Part shown: positions 51,570 to 58,511 of the stretch, in pieces
Numbering within the stretch: position 1 is the stretch's first letter
Layout of the letters: each line of letters opens with the position of its first letter
Source: Vulcanimicrobiota bacterium
Lineage (GTDB): Bacteria > Vulcanimicrobiota > Xenobia > Xenobiales > Xenobiaceae
DNA length: 64,000 nucleotides
Reading direction: 5' to 3'
NCBI GenBank assembly: GCA_944322965.1
Contig: CALUQR010000004.1
Location: forward strand, 1 to 64,000
The notes under the pieces: model-generated
Seen by the model: only the letters and a program-made list of their open reading frames with translations
Told to the model about the DNA's origin: nothing
Databases searched by the model: none
Program-made: the position numbers and the translations under genes

Positions 51570-52325
51570 TTACTTCTGTGCGCCAAATATAGTGGTTGGT
51601 TGGGGTTCGGCGTCGGCGCGGATGACTACGGTAAGGTCGGGGCTTACCCAGAATTCGGCGAAGGGTTCGCCCTTCTCTTTGGAGAGGGCTTCCAGCTTAT
51701 AGAAGCCGGTGTCGGGCAGGGGTTCGGGGTGGAGGCGGAAGGTGTAATCCTTCTGGGCCAGGTTGAGGCTGGTGGCGGCGGGGGGCAGTTCTTCGACTAG
51801 GGCTTGGGCCAGGTTGAGACTCATGGGGACCGTCTTCTGGTTGGGATCTAAGACGTAGCGTCCGTCGCAGGCGAAGGGTACTTGGCCGCTATGGATGACT
51901 TCGATACTCTTGCCGTCGGCGGCCAATTTGAAGTCGATATGGCCCATCTTACCATTGATCTCCCCTTCCCAGTGGCCTATTCCCTGGGGGTCTACGCTCA
52001 TAGTGGAGGCGTACATAAAGCTCTTAGCCTCCCCTTGGCTCTCATCTTCGCTCAAGGTCTCAAACTGGAAGAGTTTGATATTATCTTGGAAATTAGAGAT
52101 AACTAACTCCCCGCTATTGGGCTGGCTGGAGCCCTCGCGCACAAAGACCCCGCTCACCGTTTGCCAACTCTGGGCGCTGGTAGCGGCGCTAGCGGATGTA
52201 GCCGTAGTAGCGGCCGCAGAAGCGGGCTGGGCCGTTGAGGTAGGGGTGGGCGCCTGGGGGTTGGGGGCGCAAGCTAAGGCGGCTAAGGCTAAGACCCCAC
52301 AGAGAGCGGTACTTTTTATATGCAT
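51570..52325 (-). CDS. Lipoprotein of unknown function
   Basis: 251 residues. Signal peptide with lipobox (LAALAC, Cys at ~20), then a Thr/Ala/Pro-rich linker (PTPTSTAQPASAAATTATSA) and a ~190-residue beta-rich domain (WQTVSGVFVREGSSQPNSGE; GHWEGEINGKMGHIDFKLAA). No family recognised. It may be exposed in the periplasm or on the surface. It is enclosed by the two porin genes and is convergent to porin 1, sharing its terminator. Confidence 0.78.
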   Translation of the reverse strand: MHIKSTALCGVLALAALACAPNPQAPTPTSTAQPASAAATTATSASAATSAQSWQTVSGVFVREGSSQPNSGELVISNFQDNIKLFQFETLSEDESQGEAKSFMYASTMSVDPQGIGHWEGEINGKMGHIDFKLAADGKSIEVIHSGQVPFACDGRYVLDPNQKTVPMSLNLAQALVEELPPAATSLNLAQKDYTFRLHPEPLPDTGFYKLEALSKEKGEPFAEFWVSPDLTVVIRADAEPQPTTIFGAQK

Positions 52326-52391
52326 ACTATTTCTATCTCCTTAATAGAGCTTATTAGGCAAAAGGCGCGCTACTTCGGGCTTTTAAGATTC

Positions 52392-52616
52392 TCAATCGGC
52401 CCCTGAGCCTACCCAAAAGTTGAGGAAGATGTAACCTAAAAAGAGGAAGTCGAAGAAGAGTAAAGCGCCGATAGCTAGGTTATAACGCCTTTTGATCTTT
52501 TCCCAGGTGGAGGGCCTCTTTTGGGCTAGGTGGGCAAAGCTGCGCTTTTTGAGCGAGACGATAACTAATAAGAGATTGAGCGCCACAAAAGCTGGGCAGG
52601 CTACCCAGAGCCCCAT
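52392..52616 (-). CDS. Small two-helix membrane protein
   Basis: 74 residues from ATG 52616, with GGAGG eight bases upstream; a TTG at 52631 lies in that ribosome site and is not the start. Two transmembrane helices (WVACPAFVALNLLLVIVSL at ~4-22 and AIGALLFFDFLFLGYIFLNF at ~48-67) flank a basic cytoplasmic loop (KRPSTWEKIKRRYN). Not recognised. It lies upstream of and in the same direction as the lipoprotein gene, 66 bp apart, so they may be co-transcribed. Confidence 0.7.
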   Translation of the reverse strand: MGLWVACPAFVALNLLLVIVSLKKRSFAHLAQKRPSTWEKIKRRYNLAIGALLFFDFLFLGYIFLNFWVGSGAD

Positions 52617-52674
52617 ATATCTATCCTCCAAGGGGGAAAGTAGGTATGCCCGGAGATTCTCTCCAGGCCCCTAT

Positions 52675-52703
52675 TTTACATTCTCCCAGCCCCTAACTAT
52701 ACT
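52675..52703 (+). promoter_or_regulatory. Promoter of the beta-propeller gene
   Basis: TTTACA, 17-bp spacer, TATACT. A GC-rich stem (AGCCCC...GTCTGGGCCAGAC...GGGGCT, ~52714-52745) lies in the leader that follows. Confidence 0.7.
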
Positions 52704-52768
52704 TACAAGAAAGAGCCCCCGTCTGGGCCAGACTATAGGGGCTGTTAAATTTGAGCGGGAGGTCTTTT

Positions 52769-54370
52769 ATGCCTTTAAAACTGAACCTGCGTAGCTGGGG
52801 AGGAGCGGCGCTCTGGGCGCTGCTTTTAATGAGCCTGGTCGTCTTACCGGCTATCGCTAAGAATAAGGATTATAACGACAAGAAGTTTGATAAGTACCGC
52901 GATCCCAACCTCTTCGGTACGGTAGTGACCTCGCGAGCGGCGGCCAGTTCGATCGAAGTCCCCTACGAGCCCTTAGACGCGGTAGAGGTGACGATCCAGG
53001 AGACGAAACAGAAGGCGGTCACCGACTCGCAGGGCGTCTTCTCCTTTACGGTCGAAAAGCCGGGCCAGTATACGCTCTTCATCCAAAAGGCGGGGGTGGG
53101 TATGGTCACTAAGACGGTCACCATCCCTAAGGGGCGCGGCCAGCGAGCCATGGTAACCGTTATTCTCAACCCCGGCATGACCCCCGCCTCCTCTTTGGGC
53201 GGTCCCGGCCTGCAGGGCGTGCGCACCCCGGTCAACCCGGGCACGGCCTACATCTGTCTGGCCGCTAAGGCCGGCCAAGGGGCGCCGGCGGGCAGCTCTA
53301 CCTCTTACAACCAGATGCCGGTCACCACTACCCAATCTTACGCCCAGATGATGCTCTTAGGACGCGGCAACCCCTTCGGAGCGGCCAACACCTCGGCCAG
53401 CGCCCCTCTTCCCCCCTCGATCGGTAGCGCCAAAGATATGATGAACGCTTCCCTCAACCAGGGTTCTACCTTTAGCGTCCATCCCAACTCGCTGATGATG
53501 CTCAATGGCGACTCGCCGGGCAACCCTAACTATACCCAACTCAGCTCCCAGCCCTTCTGGGCGGCCTTCAACGCTTCGGGCACTCGTCTTTACATCAGCA
53601 CCTCCGACAAGATGATCCAGATCTACGACGCCTCCAATAATAATACGCTGCTGACCTCTATCCCCACGGGAGGCATCGTCACCGACCTGCGTTTATCCCA
53701 GAACGGAAATTATATTATCGCCCCGGTCATGAGCGCTTCGCCCAGCGTCATCCTCATCGACCCCGTCAATAACGCCCCCCAGCGCTCTATCGTCCTGCCC
53801 CGGATGCGCACCGGCGAGGCGGGCCAACCCCGGGCGGCGGTCATCAATAGAGAGAGTACGCGCATGTTCGTCTGTCTGGGCACGGCCAGCTCGGGCGAGG
53901 TAGTAGCCGTAGATATGTATACCGGCATCCCGGAGAACGTCTTGCCAGTAGGGGCCAACCCCTGCGGCATGGAGCTCTCTCCCGACGGCCGTTTCCTTTA
54001 CGTAGCTAACTCGGGCGCGGGCGACGTCTCCGTTATCGACGCCTGGACCTTCCAGGAGATGGGACGCATTCGGGTCGGGGTCAACCCCCAGCGCATCGCC
54101 ATCACCCCCGACGGCAGTAAGGTCTTCGTCACCAACAAGGGCTCGGACAACGTCACCGTCTTAAATGGCCAAAACCAAGCCCCCATCGCCACCATCCCCG
54201 TCGGGAAGGGGCCGGTCGGTATCGCCTGCAGCTCGGACGGGAGCAAAGTCTTTGTGGCCTGTACGGGTAGCGGCAATATCTCTATCTTAGACGGCCATAC
54301 GGGCGGGGTCCTCAATACTACCTCCCCTATCCCCCAATCTACCCCCTGGGGCGTGGCGGTCTGCCCTTAA
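52769..54370 (+). CDS. Exported YVTN-type beta-propeller protein with regulatory-like N domain
   Basis: 533 residues from ATG 52769 (GGGAGG upstream). Signal peptide (LWALLLMSLVVLPAIAK). Residues ~60-135 resemble a carboxypeptidase-regulatory-like domain (YEPLDAVEVTIQETKQ; SQGVFSFTVEKPGQYTLFIQ). A Ser/Thr/Gly/Pro-rich linker follows. From ~260 a beta-propeller with YVTN repeats begins (PDGRFLYVANSGAGDVSVID, ITPDGSKVFVTNKGSDNV, VACTGSGNISILDG), about six blades. Such propellers bind surface or matrix ligands; the function is not known. A clear terminator ends it before porin 2. Confidence 0.87.
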   Translation: MPLKLNLRSWGGAALWALLLMSLVVLPAIAKNKDYNDKKFDKYRDPNLFGTVVTSRAAASSIEVPYEPLDAVEVTIQETKQKAVTDSQGVFSFTVEKPGQYTLFIQKAGVGMVTKTVTIPKGRGQRAMVTVILNPGMTPASSLGGPGLQGVRTPVNPGTAYICLAAKAGQGAPAGSSTSYNQMPVTTTQSYAQMMLLGRGNPFGAANTSASAPLPPSIGSAKDMMNASLNQGSTFSVHPNSLMMLNGDSPGNPNYTQLSSQPFWAAFNASGTRLYISTSDKMIQIYDASNNNTLLTSIPTGGIVTDLRLSQNGNYIIAPVMSASPSVILIDPVNNAPQRSIVLPRMRTGEAGQPRAAVINRESTRMFVCLGTASSGEVVAVDMYTGIPENVLPVGANPCGMELSPDGRFLYVANSGAGDVSVIDAWTFQEMGRIRVGVNPQRIAITPDGSKVFVTNKGSDNVTVLNGQNQAPIATIPVGKGPVGIACSSDGSKVFVACTGSGNISILDGHTGGVLNTTSPIPQSTPWGVAVCP

Positions 54371-54409
54371 GTCTACGATAACTTAAAGGCCATAGAGCGC
54401 CTCTAGACT

Positions 54410-54440
54410 AATCCCTCAGCCTGCGGCTGAGGGATTTTTT
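54410..54440 (+). terminator. Terminator of the beta-propeller gene
   Basis: AATCCCTCAGCC and GGCTGAGGGATT form a perfect stem with a TGC loop, followed by a run of six T. Confidence 0.92.
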
Positions 54441-54707
54441 AACAATCTAGGGCCCAATTTAGAACAAATGGAACGCTAGGCTCTAAATTTAAGGCGGGAG
54501 CGGCTATTTTTATAGAGAACTTATAAGGCTTAGGAAACTAATCTAGGCGGATGCGGCGAGGGATTCCGCTCTTCTGAGGATGGTGAGGAAAATTCGGTGA
54601 GCTCCCAACCTGGAAGATGGAGGTAGCCCCTCATTTAGTGTCCAGTGGCGATTAGACCCTTTCGTCAGTAGAGAACTCAGATAGTTTTTTGAGAGGAGAA
54701 AGATCCT
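54441..54707. promoter_or_regulatory. Leader region of the second SLH porin
   Basis: 267 bp without genes or heptamer repeats. An A/T-rich area (54500-54530, TTTTTATAGAGAACTTATAA) probably holds the promoter, but no consensus pair is clear. As with porin 1, a long untranslated leader follows, ending with GAGAGGAGAAAG ahead of the GTG start. The two leaders are not obviously alike. Confidence 0.35.
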
Positions 54708-57269
54708 GTGCACCTACGCCATGTAACCTTACTGGGCGCCGCTCTCACTTTAGGCTGGGCCGCTCCTCTGTGGGCCGCTCCCCTCTTCCCCGACGTTCCC
54801 GAGAACCACTGGGCTCGCGATGCGGTGGCTACCTTGGCGGCCAAAGGCATTGTAGAGGGCTATCCCGACGGCACTTTTAAGGGCGACCGAGCCGCTACCC
54901 GCTGGGAAGTGGCCATGATGGTAGCTCGCCTTTTGGGCCAGATGGAACAAGAACACGCTACCTTCGCCACCAAGGCGGAGTTAGCCGAATTGCAAAAATT
55001 AGTAGACGCCCTGCGCTCGGAGTTAGACGCTCTGGGGGCTCGGGTGGGCTCTTTAGAAGACAAGGTCGATAAGCTCGACTTGCGCGTCTCCGAGTTAGAG
55101 CGCATCACCTTCTACGGCTCCTTAGAGGCCCGCATCACCGCCCAATCTTTCAGCAACGACAACGACGCCAGCCAAGATATGAACGCTGGCCAAGGTTTAA
55201 GTTACAACGACTTAGTAGGTACGGCCAACGGTTTCCGTTCCGACCTCCTCGATCCGCGCCGGGGCGGCATCTTGCCGGTAGCCGACTATCGCAATGGCGT
55301 GGGCTTAAGTAACGGTACGGGCTTCACCATGAAGGGCGTCTTGGGGATGCGCATCCGCGTGACCGACGATATCGACGCCGGGGCGGAGTTCGCCGCTTAC
55401 TCTTCGGCGGGCAATTCGGTCGTCGACTCCCTGTGGGGCGTCTCCGCTCCCTATCTCTGCAACCAGTTTGGCGGTTCCAGCTCGGCCAATAGCTTAAATA
55501 ATACCCCTTATACGCGCATGGTCCTGGATAACTTCTGGGTCATCCACAACCCCACCAATATCAAGTTGACCTTGGGCGCTTACAGTGAAGACCAGATGGA
55601 CGATATCCTCTTCGCCGGTCAGAAGAATCTGGCCGCTTACGGGCCCGAGTACTTAGATCGCTTCGGCTTCAACTTGAGCGGCGGCCACCAAGTGGGCGAG
55701 GGCGTCCTGCGCTGGGAGGTCTTAGGTTCCCGCATCTCCACCTTCGCGGGCGACCCCTATGCGGCCAGTATGGATGTCAGTTACGACACCGACATTATTG
55801 GCGGCGACATCGCTTACGAATTTAAGGGCGGCCAGGTGAAGCTCAACTTCATGCGCGCGGCCAACGAGTCGGCCAATGGCGACGTCTTCGCGGTAGGTCT
55901 CATCGGCGACCCCAATATGACTTTGGGCGGTACCGCGGTCACTACTACCAACTTGCAGTGGGTCAATCCGGCCGGCTACTGGATGGCCGACGCAGCCGCT
56001 GGAGCTATCGAGGTGGGTCTGCCCACTTCTGATAACCGTCCTATCCCCGGTTGGGGCTTAGCCGATGCCGGCCTAGGGGCCTTCGGTCCGCAGAGCATGT
56101 TCGGTTATGGCCTTAGCGCCAACTACAAGTGGGATATTGGCGAGAGCGGCAACGAGATCTACGCGGCGGGCGAATACGCCCACACTGAGTATAAGTCCAA
56201 CAAGAATTCGGACTACACCTCCGATGGCAACGCCTTCCGAGTGGAGGTGGGTACTAACCTCTTAGAGGGCGACTTAGATCTCAGTTTAGATTACGTGAGC
56301 GTCGACCCCAACTACGATCCTTTCGTCAACATGAATCCCACCATCAACGGTTGGGTAGCTGGAGCTCAGTACGGCCGCTACAGCGCCTGGAACCTGCTCA
56401 ACATGAATTACTACAACGACATGTGGTCCTTGCACGATACGGAGGTCTATCCTCACAACCGCGAGGGCTTCCGCTTCAACGGTCAGTGGCGCTTTGACGA
56501 TCGCCACGGCTTGGTCTGGGCTAAGGCGGCTTTCCTCAATCAGAAGGATTCTAGCCTTTACGACGTGCGCAGTACCGCCGGTCCTAACGGTCCTGGCAAT
56601 ACCGTCCTAGGCTTTGCTCCGGGCTTTATGGATCCCGTCTTCTACGGTTACGCCGACCCCGCGGTCTACGGAGGCCAATCCTACTCCTCCTTCGACCCCG
56701 ATCTCAACCCCTTAGAGGATGAGAAGGGCTCTCAGACCCAGTGGGGCTTAGGGGCTAGCTACAAGTGGGACGACCCGCGCCTCAAACTGGACGTAGGTTA
56801 TATTACCAACGAGTTTAAGCGCGACTCCAGCCTGACCGTCGAGCAGGGCGGCAGCCAGAACTACGTCAAGCTCAAGACGGATAATATCCACTTAGGCTTA
56901 AATTGGGAAGCGGCGGACGATTGGACGATCCGCGCCGGTTGCGACTGGGTGACCCTCAACGGCCACTGGGATCCCAGCGGGGCCTTCAACCAGTTTGCGG
57001 CGGCCAGTAAGTCGATCGACTTCAAAAATATCGATATGATCCAGACTATCCCCTTTGTGGGCTTCGACTGGGATATGAGCGCCAATACCCTTTGGAGCTT
57101 AGACTTCCGTTACTACGATACTAAGGATAAGATCGATTCCGCCACCTACGCTAACTTCTGCTCTCAGGGCGCCCAGTCTAACGCCTGCGCTACCCAGATG
57201 GGCTATACCATCCATCCCTTCAGCTGGTATGGCTGGCAGGTTAGCACCGCCATTAAGATGCGCTTCTAA
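54708..57269 (+). CDS. SLH-domain outer-membrane porin (OmpM type), paralogue 2
   Basis: 853 residues from GTG 54708. Same order as paralogue 1: signal peptide, one SLH domain (LFPDVPENHWARDAVATLAA, EGYPDGTFKGDRAATRWEV), coiled coil and a C-terminal barrel ending in F (VSTAIKMRF). The SLH and coiled-coil parts are nearly identical to paralogue 1; differences cluster in the barrel, probably in surface loops. Codon choice is less biased than in paralogue 1, suggesting weaker or conditional expression. Differences include two cysteines near the C-terminus (ANFCSQGAQSNACA). The two genes are likely a duplication with alternative permeability or antigenicity. Confidence 0.92.
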   Translation: MHLRHVTLLGAALTLGWAAPLWAAPLFPDVPENHWARDAVATLAAKGIVEGYPDGTFKGDRAATRWEVAMMVARLLGQMEQEHATFATKAELAELQKLVDALRSELDALGARVGSLEDKVDKLDLRVSELERITFYGSLEARITAQSFSNDNDASQDMNAGQGLSYNDLVGTANGFRSDLLDPRRGGILPVADYRNGVGLSNGTGFTMKGVLGMRIRVTDDIDAGAEFAAYSSAGNSVVDSLWGVSAPYLCNQFGGSSSANSLNNTPYTRMVLDNFWVIHNPTNIKLTLGAYSEDQMDDILFAGQKNLAAYGPEYLDRFGFNLSGGHQVGEGVLRWEVLGSRISTFAGDPYAASMDVSYDTDIIGGDIAYEFKGGQVKLNFMRAANESANGDVFAVGLIGDPNMTLGGTAVTTTNLQWVNPAGYWMADAAAGAIEVGLPTSDNRPIPGWGLADAGLGAFGPQSMFGYGLSANYKWDIGESGNEIYAAGEYAHTEYKSNKNSDYTSDGNAFRVEVGTNLLEGDLDLSLDYVSVDPNYDPFVNMNPTINGWVAGAQYGRYSAWNLLNMNYYNDMWSLHDTEVYPHNREGFRFNGQWRFDDRHGLVWAKAAFLNQKDSSLYDVRSTAGPNGPGNTVLGFAPGFMDPVFYGYADPAVYGGQSYSSFDPDLNPLEDEKGSQTQWGLGASYKWDDPRLKLDVGYITNEFKRDSSLTVEQGGSQNYVKLKTDNIHLGLNWEAADDWTIRAGCDWVTLNGHWDPSGAFNQFAAASKSIDFKNIDMIQTIPFVGFDWDMSANTLWSLDFRYYDTKDKIDSATYANFCSQGAQSNACATQMGYTIHPFSWYGWQVSTAIKMRF

Positions 57270-57305
57270 TTGGAGTTAGCTCCCTTAACTAGCGGATAAA
57301 TGTCC

Positions 57306-57338
57306 AGAGCCCGGGCCCACTGCGTGGGCCCGGGCTCT
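57306..57338 (+). terminator. Terminator after porin 2
   Basis: A perfect 15-bp GC-rich stem (AGAGCCCGGGCCCAC and its complement) with a TGC loop. The downstream sequence TACTACTTTTA is only weakly T-rich, so it may need Rho or act as an mRNA 3' stabiliser. Confidence 0.65.
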
Positions 57339-57431
57339 ACTACTTTTAGGGCTCTAAAGGCTTTTGGGGACCTAAAGGCCGCTTTTTAGGCGCTTTAAGC
57401 GCTCTTCTTTAAGGACTTAAAAATCTAAGGT

Positions 57432-58412
57432 TTAGAGCGCTAAGGGGGCGCCGAAGGTGGCCTGGTAGCGCTCTTGGAACTGGGCGCGGGTAAAGTTAAA
57501 GTTCTGGGTCCCTTGACACTCCACGGCGTAGGCCCCGCAGATACTGCCGATCTGGGCCGACTCTTGGAGGCTGTGACCGTTTAAGAGTCCATAGATGAGC
57601 CCGCCGCGGTAAGCGTCGCCCGCCCCCGTAGGATCGAGCACCTCTTGGACCTTAGCCGCTTGGACTTGGATGGGCTCTTTCCCGGCGGTATAGATGGTGC
57701 TCCCCTCGCCCCCTCGGGTCACGACGGCGATCTCCACCACTTGGGAGAGCTCCTCTTGGGAGAGGCCCGTCTTATCTAAGAAGAGGGAGAACTCGTAATC
57801 GTTGACGATGAGGGCCTTAGCCCCCCGGACGTCCGTCAAGAGCTGCTCGCCGCTAAAGGCGATGACCTGGAAGGAGGGATCGTAGATAAAGGGGATCTGA
57901 CCGGAGCGCGCCTCTTGGCAGTGCTGACTCATCCCTTGGGGGTCATCGGGAGAGATAATCGCCAACTTAGTGTAAGGCGTAGCGCAGCGGCGCAGATCTA
58001 ACTCCCGCGCTTTGGCCATAGCCCCTACGCTCACAAAGGTCAGCTGATTGTCGCGATTATCGGCGCAGATCGTACAGGCGGCGGTCAGTTCGTCGGGATA
58101 GACGGCAATACAGGAGGTATCCACCCCTTTATTCTCTAGGTAGTAGCGATACTGTTCGAAGTCTTCGCCCACGCTGGCTACGATGCGCGGGAACTCGCCC
58201 AACATCGCTAAGACGTTGGCGATATTGCCAGCGCACCCCCCCCGCTCCTTGCGGGCCTTCTCGGCCAAGAAGGAGAGGTTGATAGAATCTAAGCGGTCGG
58301 GCAGGATATGGTCCTGGAAGCGGCCCGCGTAGCGCATGATATAGTCAAAGCACAGGGAACCGGCAACCAACACTCGCCCCACGAGCTGCTCTTTATTCTG
58401 GGGAACGGCCAT
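57432..58412 (-). CDS. PfkB-family carbohydrate/nucleoside kinase
   Basis: 326 residues of the ribokinase/PfkB fold. The catalytic signature is DPTGAGDAYRGGLIYGLL (~262-279), with the Asp base and anion hole; an N-terminal substrate lid region contains GGCAGNIANVLAMLGE, the second PfkB signature. The PfkB members with LCFDYIMRYAGRFQDHIL-type starts are often adenosine or sugar kinases; adenosine kinase would fit the purine-salvage theme of ssnA/ygfK nearby, but sugar kinases are equally possible. Single gene, 100 bp from the proline-rich protein gene upstream. Confidence 0.88.
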   Translation of the reverse strand: MAVPQNKEQLVGRVLVAGSLCFDYIMRYAGRFQDHILPDRLDSINLSFLAEKARKERGGCAGNIANVLAMLGEFPRIVASVGEDFEQYRYYLENKGVDTSCIAVYPDELTAACTICADNRDNQLTFVSVGAMAKARELDLRRCATPYTKLAIISPDDPQGMSQHCQEARSGQIPFIYDPSFQVIAFSGEQLLTDVRGAKALIVNDYEFSLFLDKTGLSQEELSQVVEIAVVTRGGEGSTIYTAGKEPIQVQAAKVQEVLDPTGAGDAYRGGLIYGLLNGHSLQESAQIGSICGAYAVECQGTQNFNFTRAQFQERYQATFGAPLAL

Positions 58413-58511
58413 CTCAAGAAAAACCTCGCATTACACGTCTAACTGGGCCCTCTGAGGCCTAGAACCCTGCGAAGTTCTCAGAAGGGGGCTAGATACCTCT
58501 TTCCTCTGCCC

